A DNA stretch of 39,489 nt from an uncultured Blautia sp. Its GTDB lineage: Bacteria; Bacillota; Clostridia; Lachnospirales; Lachnospiraceae. Positions 15,206-23,166 of the stretch are shown here, one piece after another. The stretch is from contig NZ_CAKROJ010000016.1 of the NCBI RefSeq assembly GCF_934372025.1, positions 1 to 39,489 of the forward strand, given 5' to 3'. The position numbers and the translations under genes were made by a program. Each line of letters starts with the position of its first letter. Position 1 is the first letter of the stretch. The notes below the pieces were generated by a model that had not been told where the DNA came from, made no database searches, and was given only the letters and a program-made list of their open reading frames with translations.

Positions 15206-16948
15206 TTATTCTGCCTGTTTCAGTTCTTCCAGAATCTGAGCTGTCAGCTCTTTTCTGTTTGTTTTGAAATGGAAATAAGGTCTTTCTGTAATTACTCTGA
15301 TTTCTACCGGATATTCATGTTCTTCCAGTGTATCCTTTAACAGTTCTGACACTTCCTCTAATGTCTTTGTTCCATCGAGAATAACAAACAGATACGGGCG
15401 GAAATATCCTTCATGCTCCAGATCCGGTACAACACAGAAGAATCCATCCTGTACGCCAGGAGTTCTTACAGTCTTTGTTTCCATTCTCATTATATGAAGT
15501 GGTTTATCTCCGTAACACTTGATATCTCCACGTCCAAGAATGTGAATAATTCCCTGCTCAGTAATATATGCCTCATCACCTGTATGTAACCATGTGTTTC
15601 CATCCGGATGTTCTACAAGAGTCTTCTCTGTCATCTCTTCGCCTCTCCATCCTGAATAATGAAGCATCATAGATGGTCCCATCATACAAAGTTCTCCGGA
15701 TTCACCGTAATTCAGTTCATTCAGATCTTTATCAAATACGGCCAGTACAGTTGCCGGCATTGGCATACCTACGCAGCCATCTTCCAACGGAAACATCGGA
15801 TTTGGCAGTGTAAAGTTTGAACAACCTTCGCTCTGGCCATATCCTGCACTGAATTTTGCTTTTACGTTGTGTTTGTGGAAGAATGCCTCTACCTCTGCAT
15901 ATTTACGGTCATTCATAGCTTCTGCGCCCGCGCCAATGGTTCTCAGATGAGACATATCGTAATCTTCCGGAATTCTCTTACTTTCCATTAACATATCACA
16001 GTAGAGCGGAATCAATGCCCAGAAGTTTGGTTTACGATCCATAAACTCAACATCAATTTCCTCTAACGGACAGAATGGGTCGAGCGATACCATTAATCCT
16101 GTAGAAAGTGGAAAAATTGTCATTGAAACGGTTACCGCGATCAATGCCGGAGGAAGAATCGGTGTCCACCAAACTTCCTGCACATCTGACGGCGGAATAA
16201 AGATAGACATCTGGTATGCAATTGCTACTACATTCGCGGAAGAATGAATTACAAGTTTGGAAATTCCTGTAGAACCGCTTGTATATGCTCCAAATACAGC
16301 TCTCTCAGGATCTACCGGTGCCAGATATTCTCCCTCGAAATTTCTTCCCAGATCCATAAACTCCTGCCAGCTCATATCATTCTCAGCAGTCTCTGTCTCT
16401 GCAGCACAACGGGATTCAATCTCTTTTAAGACATAATCCTTCATCTGGCTCTTATCTGCATACTCAAAAGGTGATACCTTGATCATTCTGGTCATCGGAG
16501 TTGTTTCGCGGAATAACTCTTCATCTTCCTTTGATACATAATCCATTGCAAATACAGTATCTGTTCTGCTCTTGCGGATCGCATAACAAAGCTCTTCCGG
16601 TTCATCATCACGACAGATAACCGCTACACCAACTCTTTCTGCTGCCAGAAGAAGAATATACTGTGCCGGTGTGGATACCATGAAGGATGGAACTCTGTCT
16701 CCTTCTTCAAAACCAAGAGCTTTCAGTGCTCTTGCGGCAATATCAACTTCTGCCCATAACTGTTTCCATGTAATTTTATTTCCATAATATTCAAATGCTA
16801 TTTTGTTTTCATCCGGGTTTTTCATTTTTAAAAATGATTCAATTGTAATTTTCGGTACGTCCAGATTTCTAAGTCCTTCCGGATAAAAATTGAGCCACGG
16901 TTTATCGATACTTGCTTTACCTGTTAAATTCTGCTCTGTAAAATTCAT
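15206..16948 (-). CDS. AMP-forming acyl-CoA ligase/acyl-adenylate synthetase (ANL superfamily)
   Basis: The protein has 580 residues. The ATP-phosphate loop is AYTSGSTGISK (about 224-234), the A5 motif is GYGQSEG, A7 is HTGDE, the hinge region is GRGDIKCYG, and the C-terminal domain has the catalytic-lysine context FKTNRKEL. It would adenylate a carboxylic acid and load it onto CoA or a carrier. The substrate is unknown, and no partner acyl-carrier protein or beta-oxidation gene is nearby. It stands alone, convergent with the protease and divergent from the regulator at 17323, so that regulator probably controls it. A good promoter lies at 16988-17016. Confidence 0.88.
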   Translation of the reverse strand: MNFTEQNLTGKASIDKPWLNFYPEGLRNLDVPKITIESFLKMKNPDENKIAFEYYGNKITWKQLWAEVDIAARALKALGFEEGDRVPSFMVSTPAQYILLLAAERVGVAVICRDDEPEELCYAIRKSRTDTVFAMDYVSKEDEELFRETTPMTRMIKVSPFEYADKSQMKDYVLKEIESRCAAETETAENDMSWQEFMDLGRNFEGEYLAPVDPERAVFGAYTSGSTGISKLVIHSSANVVAIAYQMSIFIPPSDVQEVWWTPILPPALIAVTVSMTIFPLSTGLMVSLDPFCPLEEIDVEFMDRKPNFWALIPLYCDMLMESKRIPEDYDMSHLRTIGAGAEAMNDRKYAEVEAFFHKHNVKAKFSAGYGQSEGCSNFTLPNPMFPLEDGCVGMPMPATVLAVFDKDLNELNYGESGELCMMGPSMMLHYSGWRGEEMTEKTLVEHPDGNTWLHTGDEAYITEQGIIHILGRGDIKCYGDKPLHIMRMETKTVRTPGVQDGFFCVVPDLEHEGYFRPYLFVILDGTKTLEEVSELLKDTLEEHEYPVEIRVITERPYFHFKTNRKELTAQILEELKQAE

Positions 16949-16987
16949 CTTTTTCTTCCCTTCTTCATTTGTTAATCAACGTGCTAT

Positions 16988-17016
16988 ATTTTATCACAGC
17001 CCCTGTTAAATGACAA
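16988..17016 (-). promoter_or_regulatory. Promoter of the acyl-CoA ligase gene
   Basis: On the minus strand, TTGTCA (17016-17011) and TAAAAT (16993-16988) are separated by 17 bases. It points to the acyl-CoA ligase gene, whose start is 40 bases downstream of the -10 box. Confidence 0.7.
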
Positions 17017-17038
17017 TTTCTGAAAGCCGGAATTTTAT

Positions 17039-17127
17039 TGAATCACATGAATCAAGTTTTTGCGATTTTGATTCAATCTGAACAAAAATACCAGATAAAA
17101 TATCTTATGTTCTTGCAATCTGAATCA
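17039..17127. promoter_or_regulatory. Four TGAATCA elements in the divergent region
   Basis: The 7-mer TGAATCA occurs at 17039-17045, 17048-17054 and 17121-17127 and, reversed, at 17069-17075. The first two are spaced 9 bases apart and the cluster starts 23 bases upstream of the acyl-CoA ligase -35 box. By chance well under one copy would be expected in this 374-base gap. They are candidate binding sites for the divergent regulator, in a position that suits activation of the ligase gene. Confidence 0.5.
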
Positions 17128-17177
17128 CACTGTTCTAAACTATTACTATACTATAAATTTCTTTATGCCAGATTCAT

Positions 17178-17265
17178 TATATCAGATGGGGGATTGACTC
17201 CCACCACTGATACTGATTTGTTGCTCGCCACCTACAGAGGTGGAAGTCATCTTACATCTGATATA
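17178..17265 (+). ncRNA. Structured leader RNA candidate upstream of the regulator gene
   Basis: Perfect 11-base outer arms (TATATCAGATG 17178-17188 and CATCTGATATA 17255-17265) enclose inner arms GACTCCCACC (17196-17205) and GGTGGAAGTC (17239-17248, one mismatch). A competing hairpin, CCACCT-ACAG-AGGTGG (17228-17243), uses part of the same GGTGG. The mutually exclusive pairings suggest a switchable leader. I do not recognise a known riboswitch class. Confidence 0.5.
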
Positions 17266-17322
17266 AAGATATAAGGAAGGAGAAATATTACAGATATTTA
17301 TTCTGTAATATAACAGAAATGT

Positions 17323-18798
17323 ATGAAAGATAAAAATCGTTTCAGCGTTCTACTGGAACATCTTATGTCTGTTGCTGATTTAAAGAACAGCGTTCTTGCA
17401 AGAGCCGTTCAATACGATGATTCTTATATCAGTAAATGGATCAGTGGCAAGCTGCTGCCCACCGAAAAAAATCATGAAAACATTCTTATGTCTATCAGCC
17501 ATTGCATTGTAGAAGCTCTTTCGGAAGACAGCACCGCCCAATTACTCCAGGAATATCAGTTACAGAATACTGAAGATCTTGCAACTGCCATTTATGACAA
17601 CCTCGAATCTGAATATGCCTATGTTAAAGAATTACAGTCTACTACCGGTACAGAAATTGCCCCCAAGATTTCTTATTACCCAGAGCTCACATTAGATCAG
17701 TTTATTTTTAAAATGAAACATCCCTCTCTTCGAAAGGTTAATTCTCTGAATGTGTATGCGATTGTCGATATTCTGAATGTTGATCCAAATTATCAATTCC
17801 TGATTGCAGAACTCAACAGTGTTCACGGAGGAAGAGAGCTTGTTTTTCCCGGTGTTCATTTTTCACTTTTTATTGATCTGGAGTCAGCGGCTTCCAATGC
17901 AACTTATACCGCCTGTTTTCTGATGAATGTAATAACCCATCTGTCCAACATTGATTTTACTCTTTATTGTGGAGCGCAGGCACAACGCAAACTTATTTTT
18001 GCAATAAAGGATACTTATGCTATTTCCGGGATGCTGGTAGACAGCAGTCATTGTCTTGGTGTTTCTACTATTGAGGATTGTGAGCTTACCAACGAACTCT
18101 ATCATAAAATTCGACTTCTGTGTAACAAGGAGACCTTATTGCTGCGAAAAACAACGATTCCCGAAATGATTCAGCGTTTTGAATATGAACAATCGTTAAT
18201 TTCCCAGAATCAATACTGTCTTCTCGGACATCTTACAGAACATTTTCTCCCAGAAGACCTGTATATGGAACTTCTTGATGAGTATTGCCAGAATAACCCC
18301 GACGTCCAAATGTCGGATATGAAAAAGCTGAATCAACTGACCCAACGTATATTGGAAAGCACACCAATTCGTCTCATTATTTATGATTCTGTTTTAAAAG
18401 ATTTCACAGTTACCGGAGAGCTTGATTTCTTTGGTATCAAAATATCGTTGAATGTATCTCAACGCTTACGTTGCCTTAAGAATCTGGAATACATGATAAC
18501 TGATCTCGAATTTCTCAATGTATGTATTCTGCCTGAAGGAGCTCTTTCTGATCATCAGCATATCGCGCATCCGACACTTTTTATGTCAGATTCCATATGC
18601 TACTTACGTTTAAAAAGACTTGCCCCGGAATACAACATCTGCATTCCAAATAAAATTGCTCTGAATCACATATTTGAAGAATTTTTTAAGGATATCTGGA
18701 GTTCATACATTAATCAGGATAATTACCGTAATGTATTATCCACACTACAACACGCAATTCAAACAGTTGAAATTATGATTGAAATTAACGCCAAATAA
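17323..18798 (+). CDS. Uncharacterised regulator with N-terminal helix-turn-helix
   Basis: This is a 491-residue protein that I cannot assign to a named family. The first 60 residues look like a divergent Xre-type helix-turn-helix (SVLARAVQYDDSYISKWISGKLLP). The rest is mixed alpha/beta without transmembrane segments or obvious catalytic motifs. The ATG at 17323 is the first start possible, since an in-frame stop lies 12 bases upstream. It has no ribosome site at normal distance: AGGAAGGAG ends at 17282, 40 bases away, with a perfect 9-base hairpin (17286-17294/17302-17310) in between. Divergence from the acyl-CoA ligase gene suggests it regulates that gene. Function is otherwise unknown. Confidence 0.75.
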   Translation: MKDKNRFSVLLEHLMSVADLKNSVLARAVQYDDSYISKWISGKLLPTEKNHENILMSISHCIVEALSEDSTAQLLQEYQLQNTEDLATAIYDNLESEYAYVKELQSTTGTEIAPKISYYPELTLDQFIFKMKHPSLRKVNSLNVYAIVDILNVDPNYQFLIAELNSVHGGRELVFPGVHFSLFIDLESAASNATYTACFLMNVITHLSNIDFTLYCGAQAQRKLIFAIKDTYAISGMLVDSSHCLGVSTIEDCELTNELYHKIRLLCNKETLLLRKTTIPEMIQRFEYEQSLISQNQYCLLGHLTEHFLPEDLYMELLDEYCQNNPDVQMSDMKKLNQLTQRILESTPIRLIIYDSVLKDFTVTGELDFFGIKISLNVSQRLRCLKNLEYMITDLEFLNVCILPEGALSDHQHIAHPTLFMSDSICYLRLKRLAPEYNICIPNKIALNHIFEEFFKDIWSSYINQDNYRNVLSTLQHAIQTVEIMIEINAK

Positions 18799-18845
18799 CC
18801 TCTTGTGTAATATCAGAGTATTACATAATCATGTTCTAAAAATAT

Positions 18846-18884
18846 AAAAACAGGAGTTCCCATTTCAGGAGCTCCTGTTTTTTT
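18846..18884. terminator. Bidirectional terminator
   Basis: The arms at 18846-18860 and 18868-18882 (AAAAACAGGAGTTCC/GGAGCTCCTGTTTTT, one mismatch) form a strong stem with an A-run and T-run on either side. It serves both the regulator at 17323 and the convergent SH3-domain gene. Confidence 0.88.
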
Positions 18885-18910
18885 GATATCTCTTTTCCTG
18901 TTATTTTCTA

Positions 18911-19933
18911 TTATTTCTTTTTATTGTGATAAATCAGCAGCCCCGCTACGGCAAGTGCTGCAATCACTGCAATCCATGTAAATGGGCTCTGATACCATTT
19001 TTTTTCGGCTATTTTTACATTCTGTCCGGAAGCCTGCTTACTGTCCTTCGTGTCAGATATTTCTTCAGTTGCTGACGGGGCAGGTGTTTCTGTTACTGCT
19101 GCTTCTGTTGGGACTGGTGTTTCTGTTGCCGCTGCTTCTGTTGGGGCTGGTGTTTCTGTTGCCGCTGCTTCTGTTGGGGCTGGCGTTTCTGTTGCTGCTG
19201 CTTCTGTCACAGCAGGTGTTACACTTGGTTCTGCGGCAGGTGTTTCCTCTGATATCGCATTTCCAGACACATCTGCTGCCAGTGCATCAGTATTTGCATC
19301 TGTCGTTTCCGGGTGTTCCTTTTGCCATTCTTCAGTCTTCTCCAGGTCCATCCAGCCTTCTTTCCCGTCGACTGTAGTTACCCCCCAGTGACTTCCGTCT
19401 ACAAGTTCTGCATCCTGCGTAATATGAAGTGTTTCACCGTTTTCAATATCACGTACTCCAGGTACTTCTCCATATTTTGTTCCAGGTCCCTGATAAAGCT
19501 TTTGCGAACCTTCCTCTGCGTATGCTTTCACATCATAATCTGCATTATAATTCACATGGTCTCTGCCAGCTATATAAAGCTCAGAATCAATTGCTTCTTT
19601 ACGTGAAGCAGCGGGACGGCACTCATCCAGTGAGACATAGCCATACATTCCATGAAACTCTGTATAGCCCCATGTACGGTTGTTCTCTGTATCTTCCACT
19701 TCACCTTCTATATGAAGTGCTGTTCCGTTCGGGATCTGTTCATCATTCAGCCTGGTTGAATCAAAATCAGGCTGAGCGTAAATATCAATTCCTCCGTCTT
19801 TTGATTCTACGATCATATAATAGTCTGTCTTATAATCCGGTTCTGTCCTGCCTGTCTGTACATCTGCCATAACATTTACACTCATCAGGAGTCCCAGAAG
19901 TACGATCAGAAAACTCTTTGTCAACTTTTTCAT
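18911..19933 (-). CDS. Secreted, membrane-anchored SH3-domain protein
   Basis: The protein has 340 residues from the ATG at 19931-19933. An upstream in-frame GTG is less likely because the ribosome site (AAGGGA) lies between the two. It has a signal peptide (about 1-24, ending VMADV), then two bacterial SH3-like modules (about 35-105 and 130-205) with the signatures WGYTEFHGMYGYV and WGVTTVDGKEGWM. Four units of about 11 residues, TEAAATETPAP, form a low-complexity linker. A C-terminal transmembrane helix followed by lysines (HNKKK) anchors it. SH3b modules usually bind peptidoglycan or peptides, so a cell-wall or surface role is likely. No enzyme domain is present. Confidence 0.85.
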   Translation of the reverse strand: MKKLTKSFLIVLLGLLMSVNVMADVQTGRTEPDYKTDYYMIVESKDGGIDIYAQPDFDSTRLNDEQIPNGTALHIEGEVEDTENNRTWGYTEFHGMYGYVSLDECRPAASRKEAIDSELYIAGRDHVNYNADYDVKAYAEEGSQKLYQGPGTKYGEVPGVRDIENGETLHITQDAELVDGSHWGVTTVDGKEGWMDLEKTEEWQKEHPETTDANTDALAADVSGNAISEETPAAEPSVTPAVTEAAATETPAPTEAAATETPAPTEAAATETPVPTEAAVTETPAPSATEEISDTKDSKQASGQNVKIAEKKWYQSPFTWIAVIAALAVAGLLIYHNKKK

Positions 19934-20173
19934 TTTAGTCTTTCCCTTCACTTCCGTATTTTCTCAACTCTCAGCAATTCAGATTCCTTCTTATCAATGC
20001 TGCAAGTCAGGATGCTTTGTGAACTACCCGGCAAATTAATTACCGGTACATGTAAATCATGTCTCTATCATACCACAGTCCTTCAACAATGATAATCTTT
20101 TTTTTACTATAAAAAAAGAATCTTTTCGACAAAACTTACTGTTCACTCCGTTCGCAGTAACCTGGTCAAAATA
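19934..20173. other. Gene-free region upstream of the SH3-domain gene
   Basis: No gene is visible between the SH3-domain gene and fucI (20241). The stretch holds the SH3 gene leader, an imperfect palindrome around 20027-20048 (TACC-CGG ... CCGGTA) and an A/T hairpin (TCTTTTTTT 20096-20104 with AAAAAAAGA 20111-20119). The fucI-side terminator stem follows at 20174. No clear consensus promoter was found. Confidence 0.4.
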
Positions 20174-20210
20174 CAAGAACCCCGGAGTAATCTCCGAGGT
20201 TCTTGTTTTA
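20174..20210. terminator. Terminator stem after fucI
   Basis: The arms 20174-20187 and 20192-20205 (CAAGAACCCCGGAG/CTCCGAGGTTCTTG) pair at 13 of 14 positions with a TAAT loop, 35 bases past the fucI stop. The T-tract is better on the plus side (GTTTTATC) than on the fucI side, so it may act as a stabilising or partial terminator for fucI. Confidence 0.65.
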
Positions 20211-20240
20211 TCATGGCACTTTTGTGAGAAAAGCCTTTGA

Positions 20241-22037
20241 TTATTTGTACAGAGGTCCGTAGTTCTTGCAAGCGCGGAAGTCTGCACCTTCTTTGTCCAT
20301 TCCGAATGCATTCCATGCTGCCGGACGATAGATATCTTTTTCCGGAACGTTGTGCATGGATACCGGGATACGAAGCATAGAGCACATTGTGATCAGGTCA
20401 GCTCCGATATGTCCGTAGGAGATAGCACCGTGGTTAGCTCCCCAGTTGTTCATTACATCATAAGCTGTTTTGAACGGTCCCTCTTTGCCATCGCATCTTG
20501 GAGCGAACCATGTACATGGCCATGTGTAGTCTGTACGTTTCCAGAGTTTGTCAGATACTTCTGCCGGAAGAGCTACTGTCCATCCTTCAGCAATCTGCAG
20601 AACCGGTCCAAGGCCTTTTACAAGGTTCAGACGGATCATTGTTGCAGGCATCTGAGCTTTTGTTTCATAACGGCTGGAGTATCCGCCTCCACGGAAGTAT
20701 CCGTTGTCAGCCATACACCATTCTGTGTTATCCATGATTGCTTTCTGGTCTTCTTCTGTGATATCCCACCACTGTTTCATAACAGCATTGCCGTTTTCGT
20801 CTTTTGCTTCGCCGTTAGCGTCGAGGCATGCAGCACCGGAGTTGATCAGGTGAAGGAATCCGCCAGCTTCTTTAGCTACGCCTTCAAGGTCATATCCTGT
20901 AGCTTTCTTAACAGCCTCTGGGCTCCAGTATGTACGAACATCAGCGAAGATCTGAGCTCTGTTTGTAAGAAGTTTCATGAACATCATTCCAAGACCGTTG
21001 AGAACGTCATTCTCTGTAGCGAGGATGTATGGCTCACGAGCTCCGTTCCAGTCGAAGGATGTGTTCAGCATAGCTTCTGCGAAGTCACCGTTTGGATAGA
21101 AGTCTGTCCACTGTCTCTGTCCCTGGAAACCAGCTGCCAGAGCGTTGTGTCCGATTGCTTCTTCGGAGAATGCAGGATCAAGGTTATCGCAGCCGTTCAT
21201 CAGCTCTTTGATGATAACTGCCATCTTAACTACGAATTCAAACTGCTCTTCTTTCTTTTCTGGAGAGAACTGCAGTTCTTCTGGGTTTTTGTCCCAACCG
21301 ATCTTACATGTTTCTTTAGCCCATTTGAGAGCTTTTTCAAATTCTGCATGATCGTAGATACCTTCTGTCATACGACGGATGATCTCTACCTCATCAACGG
21401 ATTCAACACGCATTCCAAGATAGGATTCGATGAAATCGGAATCAATGATAGATCCGCCGATACCCATTGTAACGGAACCGATCTGCAGATAAGATTTTCC
21501 TCTCATGGAAGCTGCTGCAACTGCTGCACGTCCGAATCTGAGTAATTTTTCTTCAACGTCTGCCGGGATAGATGTGTCATCAGCTTCCTGAACATCATGT
21601 CCATAGATACCGAATGCCGGAAGACCTTTCTGTGCATGTGTAGCAAGAACGGATGCAAGGTAAACTGCTCCTGGTCTTTCTGTTCCATTGAAGCCCCATA
21701 CAGCTTTGATTGTCTGAGGATCCATATCCATTGTTTCTGCGCCATAGCACCAGCATGGTGTTACTGTAAGTGTAATGTCAACGCCTTCTTTACGGAATTT
21801 GTCAGCACATGCAGCACTTTCGCCTACACGTCCGATTGTTGTATCAGCAATAACAACTTTAACTGGTTCACCGTTGGAATATCTCAGATTTTCCTCAAAA
21901 AGTTTTGCAGCGGATTTAGCCATGTTCATTGTCTGCTCTTCAAGAGATCCTCTGACATCGAGTGCTCCTCTACGTCCGTCGATTGTTGGTCTGATACCGA
22001 TAACCGGATAGCTGCCTACTAATCTGCTCTTTGCCAT
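20241..22037 (-). CDS. fucI: L-fucose isomerase
   Basis: The protein has 598 residues, close to the 591 of E. coli FucI, and matches the family along its length (GSYPVIGIRPTIDGRRG at the N-terminus; WGFNGTERPGAVYLA and TMGIGGSIIDSDF in the middle; WPCTWFAPRCDG near the C-terminus). It converts L-fucose to L-fuculose in the cytosol with a divalent metal; D-arabinose is an alternative substrate in the family. The start has GGAGG 9 bases upstream. It is a single-gene unit divergent from an AraC regulator, which probably activates it. A hairpin (22077-22085/22091-22099) lies in its leader. Confidence 0.95.
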   Translation of the reverse strand: MAKSRLVGSYPVIGIRPTIDGRRGALDVRGSLEEQTMNMAKSAAKLFEENLRYSNGEPVKVVIADTTIGRVGESAACADKFRKEGVDITLTVTPCWCYGAETMDMDPQTIKAVWGFNGTERPGAVYLASVLATHAQKGLPAFGIYGHDVQEADDTSIPADVEEKLLRFGRAAVAAASMRGKSYLQIGSVTMGIGGSIIDSDFIESYLGMRVESVDEVEIIRRMTEGIYDHAEFEKALKWAKETCKIGWDKNPEELQFSPEKKEEQFEFVVKMAVIIKELMNGCDNLDPAFSEEAIGHNALAAGFQGQRQWTDFYPNGDFAEAMLNTSFDWNGAREPYILATENDVLNGLGMMFMKLLTNRAQIFADVRTYWSPEAVKKATGYDLEGVAKEAGGFLHLINSGAACLDANGEAKDENGNAVMKQWWDITEEDQKAIMDNTEWCMADNGYFRGGGYSSRYETKAQMPATMIRLNLVKGLGPVLQIAEGWTVALPAEVSDKLWKRTDYTWPCTWFAPRCDGKEGPFKTAYDVMNNWGANHGAISYGHIGADLITMCSMLRIPVSMHNVPEKDIYRPAAWNAFGMDKEGADFRACKNYGPLYK

Positions 22038-22076
22038 GATTCATTACCTCCATAATATATATTATATTGTTTTTTA

Positions 22077-22156
22077 AGAGGTTTTAACAAAAAACCTCTC
22101 TGTTTCCTATAGTTCATAGTATACAATTGCCAAACAGTAATTACTTGTGATATAAT
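22077..22156. promoter_or_regulatory. fucI-araC divergent control region
   Basis: For the rightward araC gene, TTGCCA (22127-22132), 18 bases and TATAAT (22151-22156) form a good promoter, with the palindrome AGTAATTACT (22136-22145) between the boxes. The leftward fucI side has only a weak -35 with a possible TATACT box next to the araC -35, as expected of an activator-dependent promoter. The fucI leader has a 9-base hairpin (AGAGGTTTT/AAAACCTCT). The palindrome is a candidate AraC binding or autorepression site. Confidence 0.5.
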
Positions 22157-22235
22157 AGCAAAAAACAGTACAATATTCACCTTTTTTGATTATTTTGTAA
22201 AAAATCTATAAATTAGTTATTAGGAGGAAGTTGTT

Positions 22236-23084
22236 TTGCATGATTTGGACCATAACGAAGACCGTTTGAGAGGAACCTATGACTTTCCTTTTGAATTTCA
22301 TCATATTGATCAGGCGCATCCACGCTATGTGATGTCCTATCACTGGCATGTGGAATACGAAATAATTCGTATACTTGAAGGCTCTCTTACTGTCACTTTA
22401 GACGAAAAAAGTTTTATTGCAACTGCCGGAGACATCATTTTTGTGCATAGTGGCATACTTCACAGTGGTATTCCCGAAAATTGTCTCTATCAATGCATCG
22501 TTTTTGATGGTAATGTTTTTCTCAAAAACAATTCTGTATGTGCAGGATATATGCAGAAAATCATTCATCAGGAACTCTTGATCTATCACCACTTCACACC
22601 AAAACAAAAAGAAATCTGTGATACAGTAAATGATATTTTTGATTCTCTGTGGAAGCGTGAACCCGGTTACGAGCTCTCTGTGCTTGGACAATTTTACCAC
22701 TTTTTCGGACTTGTTTTTAGTAATCATTACTATCTCGAGAGCGTTACCCGTGCAAGGCGTGATTATAAGCGAATCTTACAGTTGAAGCAGGTTCTTGACT
22801 TTATTGAACATAATTATGCTGCGCCGCTTACACTGAAACAGCTTTCCGCTTCTGTTTCTATGTCACCTAAATATTTCTGCAGATTCTTCTCAGAGATGAC
22901 CCATCAGACTCCTATGGATTATCTGAACCATCAGCGGATAGAGCAGGCCTGTTACCAGCTTTCCACTACAGATGATTCCATTACCGAGATTGCCTACCGT
23001 AATGGTTTTAATGATCTCAGCTATTTTATACGTACATTTAAAAAATATAAGGGAATTACTCCCGGAAAATATAAGAAAGCATAG
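22236..23084 (+). CDS. AraC-family transcription regulator
   Basis: The protein has 282 residues. The N-terminal half is a cupin ligand domain (HWHVEYEIIRILEGSLTVTL; GDIIFVHSGILHSG). The C-terminal 100 residues are an AraC double helix-turn-helix, with LTLKQLSASVSMSPKYFCRFF and ITEIAYRNGFNDLSYFIRTFKKYKG. It starts with TTG: AGGAGG lies 8 bases before the TTG at 22236, while the nearby ATG at 22240 is out of frame. Divergent orientation from fucI makes fucose, fuculose or a pathway intermediate the likely effector (inference). Confidence 0.9.
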   Translation: MHDLDHNEDRLRGTYDFPFEFHHIDQAHPRYVMSYHWHVEYEIIRILEGSLTVTLDEKSFIATAGDIIFVHSGILHSGIPENCLYQCIVFDGNVFLKNNSVCAGYMQKIIHQELLIYHHFTPKQKEICDTVNDIFDSLWKREPGYELSVLGQFYHFFGLVFSNHYYLESVTRARRDYKRILQLKQVLDFIEHNYAAPLTLKQLSASVSMSPKYFCRFFSEMTHQTPMDYLNHQRIEQACYQLSTTDDSITEIAYRNGFNDLSYFIRTFKKYKGITPGKYKKA

Positions 23085-23089
23085 CATAG

Positions 23090-23141
23090 AAAAAGAGCTC
23101 TGAAGACTCACACCTGCGCGAATCTTCAAAGCTCTATTTTT
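23090..23141. terminator. Bidirectional terminator between araC and pduO
   Basis: AAAAAGAGCTCTGAAGA on the left and TCTTCAAAGCTCTATTTTT on the right form a long stem with flanking A- and T-runs, between the ends of two convergent genes. Confidence 0.85.
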
Positions 23142-23166
23142 AATTATCACATTTAAAACAGTTGTA

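Noticed and set aside
20352..21545. 397-codon open frame on the plus strand opposite fucI
   Set aside because: It is antisense to a certain gene, rich in cysteine, phenylalanine and serine as expected for reverse-complement frames, has no ribosome site and no recognisable domain.
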